NCBI RefSeq assembly: GCF_900496995.4
Contig: NC_044008.1
Span: 3,634,453 to 3,698,452 of the forward strand
Length of the DNA stretch: 64,000 nt
Direction of reading: 5' to 3'
DNA from: Aquila chrysaetos chrysaetos
Taxonomy: Eukaryota; Chordata; Aves; Accipitriformes; Accipitridae
Shown here: piece by piece, positions 52,546 to 61,169 of the stretch
Position numbering within the stretch: position 1 is the stretch's first letter
Layout of the letters: each line of letters begins with the position of its first letter
Program-made: the position numbers and the translations under genes
The notes under the pieces: model-generated
Seen by the model: only the letters and a program-made list of their open reading frames with translations
Databases searched by the model: none
What the model was told of the DNA's origin: nothing

Positions 52546-55500
52546 ATGCTTTAAACCCCCCGGTGTGAATGGTGAACCGGAGGTGTGCGCAGATCAAGGG
52601 CACAGGGACATAATCACAAGTGCTTCAATGCCTGCATTTTCACCCATTATTGCCTGTCAGCAGTAACGGCCTGTCGCTGTAACCCTCTCCTTCCCCAGTT
52701 TTGCAGAGTGAGCTTCTCCCACAAGGTGTTTATATGCCCTTAACTCCCCCTTTGCTGAAAAAAAAAATGCTCTTGCTTAACCTACTAACTGAGCTTTATT
52801 TCTATATCTCCCCCCGCCAGGACCTGAAACATGTTTAGCTCAGATTTCTGTCCATTCCTAATCATCTGAAGCAGTGAAGTTAAAAAGGGTTATTAATCAA
52901 TAAACAATCTTGCTTCAAGCAAACATGTTTTACTTTGTAGCTGAGGGGAGGTAGGAGCACGCAGGCAGGTGGTTCCAGCAGTCCAGGTTAACTTCTTGAG
53001 CTGCCCAACATTTTGATGGCTTGGCGTGGTGAGAGCGCCCTTCCTCCTGCCAACCCCAAGAGGCTCTGATTGCCAGCTTAGGCAGCACAGCCAGAATCAA
53101 GGGACACCCAGGGTAGCTAAAAACTACCTCCTTCCCTCTCTGCTGCAGGTACAGTGCCAGCATAGCAGAGAATTAAATCCCCATCACTAGCAGGTTTGAA
53201 AACCGCAGTAATAAAATGTGCATAATGACACCCTCCCTCCTTCCTCGCCATCAAAAGACTCGGTCTTTGTTATTGCAGGCAGTTTGATTTTGTCTTATCG
53301 CTTTCAAGCTGAGTATATGATGATTTTATTGGTGCGCAGTGTTATTCTGCCTGCCTTGAGAAGGAAAAGTTTAGATGACGGAGCTGGTGAGACAGGTGAA
53401 TAGTGTTTTTCAGCTGTCCTCCAGCCACGCTCAATTAAAAAAAGAAAACCCACAAACCAAATTAGCTACTATGCAGCGCAAAAGGAAACCCTGCGTGATT
53501 AAAACAACTGGCAACACCGTCCAACGTGAGAAGGGTCAGACTTGGATCTGGCACTGCAAGCAACAGTGTCTCTCTCCTGCTAATGCTTGGCTTGAATTTC
53601 AGCTCGGGATTGAGTGTCTAAATTTAATGGCCCGTCTGATTCAATGGAACTTATTGTCATTGCCAGTTAAGTTGAGTTGATATCAAGATAACAGCTTATG
53701 AGCAGTTTCTGTGTGGTCCTGATCACTGGTATTGATTTCAATAAGGTATGGGCTGGATCCTTGACACTCTAATTCTGAAATCAATGGAGCTGGGACGATT
53801 CACTCCGCCTGAACACCAGGGAAATCAGGTACATGCCTTTAGCAATAAACCAGCCATTTAAATTATTTGTGCAGTTCTTTAAGGAGCCCTAGCAGGCAAA
53901 GCAGAGATCCTGCAGATGTAGATAATACGCTAGCCAAGTGAAAATTCAGACGTCTTGAGCAGAGGGATGGAAGGAAGGGTATTTACCAATTCTTACTCAA
54001 AGCACTCTCCGGTGCGTTTATTGAAGGGCAATGAGAGAGAGTCAGGGAATCCCATCCTGGGGGATGTGAGCACTCAGGTAAGACAGCACTCACGTTCCTT
54101 TGGGATGGAGGTATCAGGCACAGGGACAAAGACAAAGTGGTTTTGAGTTGTGAGTCCTGCGTGATTATTCACAGCATATTGGACATGACATTGATAATGG
54201 CTCCTGTTCCTGGCATCCCATCCCTAGGTCCAACTTCCCCCGCACCACAGCAAATAAAGCAAAGCAGAGCAGAAAACATTAAGGAGAGGGGAGAGGAGGT
54301 AAGGAAGGAGCTGGAGATCCACCTGCCATCCCTGGTGGAGCACTGCAGAGCAGTGCATACTGCAGCTGTGATGAAAATACATGACTCCTAATCGAAGCAG
54401 AGCCCTGGATGAGTGGCACTAAAGAAGGGTTCTCTTCGTAAAAAGTAAAAATGCTCTTTTCCCCTTCATCTGGCTCAGGAGAGAGAGATGCCTCCAAGTG
54501 TGAGTCTGAGAGCCTGCTCCACAGACAAGATGAAAGTAAACCTAGTTGTCGTGTGGTGCCTGGCTTAGGGCTGGCACTTGGTACCAGAGCAATAGCACTT
54601 CTGGAGGACACCTGGCCTGCGTTCCCCAGAAAATGACCCTTTAGTGAGGACTGCAGCACAACAAAGACAAAAACCTCTTGCACTGAGGCCTCTGAGATGT
54701 TTCTTTTCTCACACCCCAGCAGACAGTAAGGGTTACACACTGAGAAAATACCTTGCTACAATTAAAACCACTGCCTTGTACCTTCTAAAGAGGCAAATGT
54801 TAGTTCAGAGGTCGCTCTTACTGCTTTTCTCCCACATTTTTAAGAGGATGGACAGAAGACTGGTATACTGTTTGCTGCAAGTCTTGGATGCACTAAAGAA
54901 ATTCAAAGTCCAGCAAGCCCAATGGCCTCAACCAACACCTCCAACCTCATTCCTCCTTGCATTTAAGCATTGGCCACTTCTTACAAGCAGGGAAGCCCCA
55001 CACAGATCCTGTAGGCAGTGATGCTCCTTGACCCTGCCTAATTCCTCCTGGCCTTGCTGAGTACCAGACGTGAGCCATGCCAGCGCACAGTTCCTCAAAG
55101 GGGATGCTGTAAGTGTTATCACTTACTGGTACCCCACCACAGCTGTCCTTGTCATAAAACTCATTGTACCCTGCCACTCTTTCTCAATGTCAAGATTTTT
55201 ATTAGATTAATTTGGGAGCTGAATTCTAAAATAAAAGACACCAGACTTTTCACAGGTTAGGCTGGTACTCTGGTAATCACAAGGCTTCCTTAAAGTTTGG
55301 TCCATCACTCTGAGCTCTGGACATGGGTTTCCTCCGATGAACTCACTGTCACGCCTGTGCCAGTGCTGTAGCCTAATAAATGAAGCTGGATTTCCCCCCC
55401 ATTTGCTTCTTTCCTCCCTCTCTCTAGGAAACTTGAAATAACTCAGATGATGTGACCCCTGCTGGTGCTGAGGCCGTTACTGATTTATGCAGGTGGGAGA

Positions 55501-57576
55501 TAATTGTTTTTAAGGTAATGGCAATAGTCCAATAACAGAGAGCATTTGGGAATGACAGACGGTCATGCTCCATATTTATTCTCTCTCAGTGGCTTCCAGA
55601 TCATCCCAGCTCCATTTGGAAAGTGAAGGAAGGGGTTGCTTTTCCCTTGCTCTCCGTGCCGGGAATGGCACCTGGCATGTGAATAATCCATCTGTCCGTC
55701 ATTCAGCATCCACTAAGGGAGGAGATTCTGCAGCAGGGACTTCAGCTGCAGTCTGGAGGATAATGTAGAGGCAGTATAGTGGGTTATGGTTCTCTCCTGC
55801 CTTCCCAGCTGCATAGAGTACTTGGGAATGCAAGTGAAGAAGAGGGCTTGGCGGGTGAAGGAAGAATAAATTCATGATCGCCTGAGTATGCCCAGATCGC
55901 TGGATCATCTTTCCCCTGAGCCTGCAGGCAGAAAAGTTTGCTGAGCTTTCTACCTGTGATCTATGGCTGGGCACAAGCATAGTACTGCAATCTCTCTCTT
56001 TCTCTCAGTGATTGAATGTGGCTTCTTTATAAACTCCCAGTTTGTTTCTCTGTGCCTGTGCTTGCTCTGATAAATGTTCTCCTTTGCTGAGGAACCTAAA
56101 ATACTTACCCATTCTACTTCCATCCCCCTTGAAGGTTTACATGTTGTTTGCAAACACAATTTCCCCTGCCGCTGCCAAAGTGGTGTCTTTTTCCCAAAGC
56201 ATCAGACAAGGTGATATGCAGGGAGAGGTGGAGCAACACAGCTAACCATCTTGCCTAGCTCTGTCTGTTCCCCATGGATATGGGAAATGACACATTTCCA
56301 CTAGGTAATTACATGTTGTCATTTCACTGTGTGCCATGCAATTCTTTGTGGGAAACTCTGAAGTCTCTTGAAACATATTTGAGAGAACTAGGCTGAGGTG
56401 ATAGCTGTGAAGGCAGATTATTCCCCTGTAACCTGGGGGTAGCTTTCAGAAGTGTTACTCAGGCAATCCGTGGAGTTTTCTTCAAGGTCTCTCAAAAGAT
56501 GCAATTTAGGAAAGCAGAGCTAGGAGCAAAACCCCTTTGTATTTCAAATTAAACGTGATCCAACACTTAGACCCTAAACCCCATATTTCATGGGACACAA
56601 TGCAAATCCAGATGTTGGCCATGATTCCCAAGAGGTCCGAGCTGTGCCTGGGCCAAATGTTGGCTCCAGATGTTCATCCTCACATCCAAGGCTGAGGTTT
56701 GTTACTAGATCCCCACAATCCCCTCCAAATTCCCCAGCGAGAAGAAACGAAGAGTGTAGGTGAATGGCTGCTCTTTAGAGGAGGAGCAGGAGATGAATAG
56801 CAGGAAAGCTAAAGCATTTGTAATGAGACTTGCAGCTTTCACACACGCTCCTCTGAATCCCACACAGCTGTTCTGGGTGACAGTGTCCATGTCCTTTGTC
56901 ATTTGCTATTCGGGAACATTTCCACAAAAGGATGCTTGTTCACACTAGTGTTCAGGGTATGCCGATTTTTCCAGCAAACATCCACATATGCATGAGAACA
57001 AGGGTAGCAGTGTGAAAAAAAAAAAAAAAATTGTAATTCCCTGTTTCTCCTTTGCTTCCCAGCTTTCATCTTCCCTCTCTGAACTTTCAGCCACCCATTT
57101 GGTAGAAAAGCACTTGCCACCACCAGCCCTCGGGTGGGGAACAGCGAGGAATGATTTTGAAACAGCCCGCTGGTTTGAAGCTGTTTATCCAAACTAGCTG
57201 GAGAATAGTTATGAATAACAATAAGCATTCACCGAGATCAGAATCTGTTCAGGGACAGATGAAAAGAGCTACATTCATCCCTCTGCAATGAATAATTCAG
57301 CCCTCCTGAACTTGGAAAATAGGCTATTTAGTGTGCTTTACAGAGGAGGAAGAGGATGGACATCAGAGGGACTGAGGAGTTTGTAGATGCCTCTAGGATG
57401 GTTTAGGAAGCCAAGCTAAAGGCAACTGGGAGATGGTTTGGAGGCACATTAAATGCAAGACCTTAATGTTATCAGGATGCAGTTGGCCTATTCCAGAATG
57501 AACAGGTATAATAAAAGAGAAAGCCCCAGCTAAAGTAATCTGAACTGGCTTACACATGGTGAATGAGAGGGAAAAG
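52546..57576. other. Non-coding DNA, no gene recognised
   Basis: The last AT-richer single-copy-looking DNA before the repeat complex. It has an A-run at about 57016-57031. No gene or mobile element is supported. Confidence 0.5.
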
Positions 57577-57639
57577 GGGTGTGTGTCCCGTGGCTGCACC
57601 TGTGCAGGACCAGCACGCGTCTCCAGGGCTGGAGATGCC
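57577..57639 (+). repeat. Stub of the protamine repeat unit at the edge of the complex
   Basis: The 63 bp from GGGGTGTGTGTCCCGTGG to GGAGATGCC match, with only a few mismatches, 63432-63494 (plus orientation) and the reverse complement of about 60164-60225. That sequence joins the 3' minisatellite to the Arg/Gly frame in the protamine arms. Here it abuts single-copy DNA on the left and the retroviral inverted repeat on the right, so it marks a rearrangement breakpoint. Confidence 0.85.
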
Positions 57640-58350
57640 CCAGCCTGCTGGCTCCTGTGCTGGGTCTGACCCCCGCCTCCACGTCCCCAGCCTGTCTCCA
57701 TGTCCAAACCCATCTCCACGTCCCAGCCTGTCTCCACGTCCCCAGCCCGTCTCCACATCCCAGTCCATCTCCACGTCCCCAGGCCACTTCCATCTCCCAG
57801 CCCATCTCCATGTCCCCATGTGGCAGGTACACCCCCCCGCCCCCGACAGCAAACGAAACTTCTCCGCGCAGGGAGGAGAGGAAAAACAAACCCCAAACCC
57901 TAGAGGCCGCAGCTTGAAAATGGACCTGGCCATTCGAGATGTGCCAGGTACGCTGAAGTGACCTTTTGGCCAATAGGGGTTAAAATGACCGCAGGTCAGA
58001 TTCAACAAGGGTATGAACGGGGCCCCGCCGGAGGACATTTTCAGCCAGTCCCCCTCGGAGCAGCGGGTCTGCAGTCGGGGAATCTCCACCCTTGGGTGGG
58101 GACGCCGCCCCAGGTAGCTCCTCGAGGTTGAGAAGCCCTCATCCCTCAGGTGAGCGATACGCGCATCTCGAGTCATCGTTTTCCATCTGAAGAATGCTTA
58201 AGCCGGCTGTGCAGTACTGATTCCCCTTACGTCATTGAACCTGTGGTTCACAAAGGTCACCGGACTTCTAACTAACTTTTGACTGAAGAATAAGTCTGAG
58301 TTCTAACACCTGTTGGATGTGGTTGTGTGAGCCTCCGTAACATTTTAAAT
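57640..58350 (+). mobile_element. LTR-like left arm of a retroviral inverted repeat
   Basis: This segment ends '...cctccgtaaca' plus eight bases just before a retroviral primer-binding site, which fits the 3' boundary of a 5' LTR in plus orientation. AATAAG at about 58289 may be a variant polyadenylation motif. The reverse complement occurs at about 58778-59490 with few differences. The left part carries a minisatellite (57690-57830). I cannot place the 5' end of the LTR with confidence. Confidence 0.65.
57690..57830. repeat. Minisatellite, about 18-20 bp units
   Basis: Imperfect units of the type 'tctccacgtccccagcc(t/c)g' repeat about eight times. The mirror copy is at about 59290-59455. 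The arrays differ in detail: the mirror copy has extra 'gatggactggg' units. Translations of this array in any frame are simple repeats and are not called as genes. Confidence 0.9.
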
Positions 58351-58368
58351 TGGCGTAGTCGGCAGGAT
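58351..58368 (+). other. Retroviral primer-binding site, tRNA-Ser type
   Basis: TGGCGTAGTCGGCAGGAT is complementary over 18 bases to the 3' end (...ATCCTGCCGACTACGCCA) of vertebrate tRNA-Ser with AGA/TGA anticodons. Its position just after LTR-like sequence and at the start of a gag-like frame fits a reverse-transcription primer-binding site. The tRNA sequence is from memory. Confidence 0.8.
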
Positions 58369-58443
58369 GGTGTTAACAGAGGAATTATTGCGGAGGAAGG
58401 GCTGTAGCCCTTTTCCCCCAGAGGTGGAACGGGCGAAGGAGGA
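58367..58443 (+). pseudogene. Gag-like N-terminal fragment (left copy)
   Basis: The ATG overlaps the last two bases of the primer-binding site. About 25 codons are shared with the inverted copy at 58685-58761, with one visible amino-acid difference in the RRKG/RKKG segment. The shared frame then stops abruptly at the end of the inverted repeat, and beyond it the left frame continues only into unrelated loop sequence (to 58570). It is a truncated 5' remnant of an endogenous retroviral gag and cannot make a working protein. The family is not recognised. Confidence 0.6.
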
Positions 58444-58684
58444 CCGACCCAGCAGCGGACATGGCGAGAGTAGAACAAAGCCGCGGAAGCAGTCGAGACG
58501 GCACAGGGAAAGGCATTCTGTGTGCCCTCCTAGGCGCCTGCTTGAGTCAAGCGCAAAACCGAAAGAGTGATTCTGACAGACGGGCAAAGGACAATTATAA
58601 AAGCGAGGGGAAATAGATTGTTTGCGTCTGTTGGAAGGAAGGACTGAAATTACGCTAACGCAAGCAAAAAAGACCCCACACCTC
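58444..58684. other. Non-palindromic loop between the retroviral arms
   Basis: About 245 bp that are not part of the inverted repeat. It contains one short frame (58461-58616, described separately) and an A-rich right end. If transcribed, this would be the loop of a very long hairpin with arms of roughly 800 bp. Confidence 0.8.
58461..58616 (+). CDS. Unrecognised 51-aa frame with a signal-peptide-like core
   Basis: ATG at 58461 in a good context (ggacATGg), stop TAG at 58614-58616. Residues 1-17 are polar with Arg/Lys, residues 18-27 form a short hydrophobic core (GILCALLGAC), then S-Q-A, then a charged tail rich in Lys, Asp and Arg. This pattern fits a signal peptide and could be the spliced 5' exon of a retroviral envelope gene, given the retroviral arms on both sides. 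I cannot recognise the family. The frame is short and alone in the loop, and it may be chance. Confidence 0.25.
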   Translation: MARVEQSRGSSRDGTGKGILCALLGACLSQAQNRKSDSDRRAKDNYKSEGK

Positions 58685-58761
58685 TTCTCCTTCGCCCGTT
58701 CCACCTCTGGGGGAAAAGGGCTACAGCCCTTCTTCCGCAATAATTCCTCTGTTAACACCAT
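58685..58761 (-). pseudogene. Gag-like N-terminal fragment (right, inverted copy)
   Basis: This is the mirror image of 58367-58443, read on the minus strand from an ATG at 58761. The first 25 or so codons agree with the left copy except for one residue, and then the frame runs into loop sequence. It is a broken retroviral 5' remnant. Confidence 0.6.
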
Positions 58762-58777
58762 CCTGCCGACTACGCCA
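58760..58777 (-). other. Retroviral primer-binding site, tRNA-Ser type (inverted copy)
   Basis: ATCCTGCCGACTACGCCA on the plus strand is the exact reverse complement of the site at 58351-58368. The two sites face each other about 390 bp apart. Confidence 0.8.
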
Positions 58778-59490
58778 ATTTAAAATGTTACAAAGGCTCA
58801 CACAACCACATCCAACAGGTGTTAGAACTCAGACTTATTCTTCAGTCAAAAGTTAGTTAGAAGTCCGGTGACCTTTGTGAAGCACAGGTTCAATGACGTA
58901 AGGGGAATCAGTACTGCACAGCCGGCTTAAGCATTCTTCAGATGGAAAACGATGACTCGAGATGCGCGTATCGCTCACCTGAGGGATGAGGGCTTCTCAA
59001 CCTCGAGGAGCTACCTGGGGCGGCGTCCCCACCCAAGGGGAGAGTCCCCGACTGCAGACCCGCTGCTCCGAGGGGGACTGGCTGAAAATGTCCTCCGGCG
59101 GGGCCCCGTTCATACCCTTGTTGAATCTGACCCGCGGTCATTTTAACCCCTATTGGCCAAAAGGTCACTTCAGCGTACCTGGCACATCTCGAATGGCCAG
59201 GTCCATTTTCAAGCTGCGGCCTCTAGGGTTTGGGGTTTGTTTTTCCTCTCCTCCCTGCGCGGAGAAGTTTCGTTTGCTGTCGGGGGCGGGGGGGTGTACC
59301 TGCCACATGGGGACATGGAGATGGGCTGGGAGATGGAAGTGGCCTGGGGACGTGGAGATGGACTGGGATGTGGAGACGGGCTGGGGACGTGGAGACAGGC
59401 TGGGACGTGGAGATGGACTGGGGCACGGAGATGGACTGGGACGTGGAGACGGGGGTCACAGCCAGCACAGGAGCCGGCAGGCTGGGGCAT
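58778..59490 (-). mobile_element. LTR-like right arm of the retroviral inverted repeat
   Basis: Near-identical reverse complement of 57635-58350, including the GC-rich block around 59020-59110 and the minisatellite. It ends at 59490 where a new LTR terminus (TGTCCCGATCC on plus) begins. Small indels and substitutions separate the two arms, so they are two real copies and not a simple duplication of sequence text. Confidence 0.7.
59290..59455. repeat. Minisatellite, mirror copy
   Basis: Imperfect units of 'gg(a/g)gacgtggagatggactg' type, the inverted counterpart of 57690-57830 with different unit content. Confidence 0.9.
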
Positions 59491-59656
59491 TGTCCCGATC
59501 CAGTATCGGGGAGGGGTCTTAAACGATCCCAAGAGCGAGGCTGAGACACAAACGAGGTCAGATGCCGTACAACCTTGCAAGCTTTATTTCCTATAACAAC
59601 GGATAATAGCGACAGGAGAGAGGGAAGAAGAAAGGAAAAAGAGGCAGAGCTAAGCA
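59491..59656 (-). mobile_element. 3' end of an LTR (R-U5 like) on the minus strand
   Basis: On the minus strand AATAAAGCTTGCAAGG (near 59573-59588) is followed by about 80 bp and then ...CCGATACTGGATCGGGACA, ending at 59491. A polyadenylation signal a short distance before a CA terminus fits the R-U5 end of an LTR. The LTR start on the minus strand lies further right, perhaps near 59700, and is not clear. The same sequence would be expected beyond the right edge of the window, where the other arm continues. Confidence 0.55.
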
Positions 59657-59831
59657 AGAAAAGGGAAGAGATAGAGCAAGACTAGTTACCACCACCACCA
59701 CGAAGCCAGCAGCGTCCCGTTGACTCGGTCTCGATGCAGGTGATGGAGGGTCCAAGTTCCAGGTTCCAGCCAAAGTCCCAGTCCCAAGCGCTGCAGGTTC
59801 TCTTCAGTTGCTTTCCGGTTGCAGTTGCTTT

Positions 59832-60074
59832 TCAGGTGCTTTGTTTCAGTTTTGTGAGAGAGGAGTACGCAGTCCTTCTATTGTCCCGGTCCCCACGATT
59901 TCTCCGAAAAGGCCACCCATTTCCACGGAGCTCACCGCCATACGTGCCGCCCCGTGTTCCTCCACGGGCGCGTGCCCAGGTGTCCACGGTGGTTTCTTCA
60001 CCTTGCTGGTGGGCAAGCACAGCTTGGTAGGCACTGCTAGCTTCAGGCGGATATGGTGGTTTCTTCAGGGACAT
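59832..60074 (-). CDS. Unrecognised 80-aa Arg/Gly-rich protein, left copy
   Basis: ATG at 60074 in a fair context (gcaaaATGt), stop at 59832-59834. Residues 1-34 are mixed and begin M-S-L-K-K-P-P-Y-P-P. Residues 36-63 form an RGG-like segment (R-G-G-T-R-G-G-T-Y-G-G, then R-R-N-R-G-D-R-D-N-R-R), and the tail is basic. RGG segments are typical of RNA-binding proteins and of some retroviral nucleocapsids; which applies is inference. The same frame is intact in the other arm (63587-63829) with one visible amino-acid change (Arg/His in the A-R-A-R segment). The frame stays open upstream of the ATG, so the true start may differ. It lies 3' of, and on the same strand as, the protamine gene. It may be coding sequence of a decayed retrovirus whose LTR end lies at 59491. 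Confidence 0.35.
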   Translation of the reverse strand: MSLKKPPYPPEASSAYQAVLAHQQGEETTVDTWARARGGTRGGTYGGELRGNGWPFRRNRGDRDNRRTAYSSLTKLKQST

Positions 60075-60204
60075 TTTGCGCGTACTCCCCCACAGCAACA
60101 GGGTGTTGAGGCTCTTTGCAGCAGCAATGTTGAGACAAACATTTCCAGCCAACACAGTCTCTTGCAGGCATCTCCAGCCCTGGAGACGCGTGCTGGTCCT
60201 GGAC

Positions 60205-60585
60205 AGGCCCACCCACGGGACACACACACACACCCCCCCCCATCAGACACGGACGCCCACACACGGGACACACACACACACCCCCCCCATGAGACACGGA
60301 CGCCCACCCACGGGACACACACACCCCCTCCCCATCGGCCGCGGACGCCCACCCACGGGACACACACACCCCCCCCATCGGACACGGACGCCCACCCACG
60401 GGACACACACACCCCCTCCCCATCGGACGCGGACGCCCACCCACGGGACACACACACACCCCCCATCGGACACGGACGCCCACCCACGGGACACACACTC
60501 CCATCGGACGCGGACGCCCACCCACGGGACACACACACCCCCTCCCCATCGGCCGCGGACGCCCACCCACGGGACACGACGGCGG
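60205..60585. repeat. Minisatellite 3' of the left protamine gene, nine 38-48 bp units
   Basis: The landmark CACGGGACAC recurs with CGGGA at 60216, 60264, 60311, 60356, 60400, 60444, 60487, 60525 and 60570. Each unit contains a CA run, a C run, an 'atcggacacggacg' segment and 'cccacccacggga'. It lies just past the protamine polyadenylation site. Both strands stay open through it, giving long meaningless repeat translations. Confidence 0.93.
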
Positions 60586-60647
60586 GGGACACGCGGCCGG
60601 CGCACAGGGACACCAGGGAGACGCACAGCTCATGCGTTCATTCCAGC

Positions 60648-60653
60648 TTTATT
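60648..60653 (-). terminator. Polyadenylation signal of the left protamine gene
   Basis: AATAAA on the minus strand, about 98 bases after the stop codon, followed by GT-rich sequence (agctgtgcgtctccctggtg) about 20-40 bases further on. This is the arrangement expected for cleavage and polyadenylation. Confidence 0.8.
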
Positions 60654-60750
60654 GGTGGAGCCAGGGCCTCAGGAGTCCGGCAGCACGGAGTCGGCGGTGG
60701 CCGGGCTCCTCGGGACACTGGCTCCGCAGACGCCCGGTGCTGGGCTCTGC

Positions 60751-60936
60751 TCAGCAGCGTCGGCTGCGTGTCCCGCGCCACCGCCGGCTCCCAAACCGGC
60801 GGCTGCGCGCCGCGGGCGTGCGTCGCTTCACCCTGTGGCGGCGGCGAGGGCGGCTGTGGGTGCGACGCGACACCACGCGGCGCCGGCGCCGGCTCCGGGT
60901 CCGGGTCTGGGTCCGGCTCCTCCTGGATCTTTTCAT
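60751..60936 (-). CDS. Protamine-like sperm nuclear basic protein, left copy (61 aa)
   Basis: This single uninterrupted exon runs from ATG (60936-60934) to TGA (60751-60753). The protein is almost only Arg, Ser, Thr and a few other residues, with blocks of consecutive Arg. It begins MKRSRRSRTQTRTRSRRRRR and ends FGSRRWRGTRSRRC. Protamines replace histones in sperm nuclei and neutralise DNA by arginine clusters. The length (about 61 aa), the S-R-R-S-R-T start, the F-G-S-R-R segment near the C-terminus and the lack of introns agree with chicken protamine (galline), whose genes are known to be intronless and present in two copies. The C-terminal Cys and the many Thr/Gln are unlike galline as I remember it. 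This start is supported by the TATA box about 62-69 bp upstream and by conservation of the arm. It is divergent to the other copy at 62824-63015. Confidence 0.87.
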   Translation of the reverse strand: MKRSRRSRTQTRTRSRRRRRVVSRRTHSRPRRRHRVKRRTPAARSRRFGSRRWRGTRSRRC

Positions 60937-60997
60937 CCTGGCTCCACCGGCCGCCCTGCCCTGCCGCAGGGTGACGGCTCTGCGCCCGCCGCCCCGC

Positions 60998-61005
60998 TTT
61001 ATATA
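60998..61005 (-). promoter_or_regulatory. TATA box of the left protamine gene
   Basis: TATATAAA on the minus strand, followed by the GC-rich leader and the ATG at 60936. Initiation about 25-30 bp downstream would leave a 5' UTR of about 35-40 nt. The element is identical in the other arm. Confidence 0.85.
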
Positions 61006-61027
61006 GGGGCGCCGGGAGGAGGCCCTT

Positions 61028-61092
61028 TGTGACACGGGGCCGACCTCACCGGCGCCATCACAATGTCCCCACGGCGACGCCCGACGTCTCCG
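61028..61092 (-). promoter_or_regulatory. Proximal promoter block of the left protamine gene, with a CRE-like GACGTC
   Basis: GACGTC at 61083-61088 lies about 80 bp upstream of the TATA box. GACATTGTGATG (about 61047-61058 on minus) contains an ATTGT/ACAAT core of SOX type, and GTGTCACAAAGG is at about 61024-61035. Mammalian protamine promoters use a CRE-like site bound by CREM in round spermatids, so GACGTC is a candidate, by analogy only. The right copy has the SOX-like and GTCACA sequences but not GACGTC. Confidence 0.4.
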
Positions 61093-61110
61093 TGGCCGCC
61101 GGCCGGCCCC

Positions 61111-61169
61111 AGCCCGCAGGAGGGTCCGCCGGTCACCGCCCCGGCGCAGGAGACGCAAGAGGCGTCGCT
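61111..61169. repeat. Spacer at the palindrome centre, first copy
   Basis: About 60 bp flanked on the left by 'gtctccgtggccgccggccggcc' and on the right by its reverse complement: 'ggccggccggcgg', then the LTR insertion, then 'ccacggagac' after 62334. The spacer recurs in the same orientation at about 62591-62648. Confidence 0.8.

Larger units (their letters stand above)
59657..61110. repeat. Left arm of the protamine palindrome
   Basis: The reverse complement of this stretch runs along 62650-64000 with scattered single-base differences and a different minisatellite copy number. The match is visible from the 'ggccggccggcggccacggag' edge next to the spacer out to 'agggaagagatagagcaaga' at the window edge. 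Each arm contains one protamine-like gene, its promoter and polyadenylation signal, the 3' minisatellite and the Arg/Gly-rich frame. Confidence 0.92.

Noticed and set aside
1..57576. tRNA, rRNA or other structured RNA genes
   Set aside because: No tRNA A/B-box pair with a foldable cloverleaf or rRNA segment was seen. The tRNA-Ser-like sequence at 58351 and 58760 is only the 18-base primer-binding site.
57393..59657. Frames of 100-208 codons rich in Gly-Asp-Val-Glu or Ser-Pro repeats
   Set aside because: They are translations of the 18-20 bp minisatellite in several frames on both strands, with mirror copies in each arm.
60205..60585. Possible CRISPR-like or satellite array
   Set aside because: Units are imperfect, adjacent and without unique spacers. 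It is a minisatellite in a vertebrate genome.
59808..60974. Long plus-strand open frames (up to 388 codons) across the left arm, and mirror-image minus-strand frames at 62728-63853
   Set aside because: They run antisense through the protamine gene and the minisatellite. The translations are mostly repeats of the P-R-D-T-H-T type. Very GC-rich DNA lacks stop codons on both strands, so openness is expected without selection.
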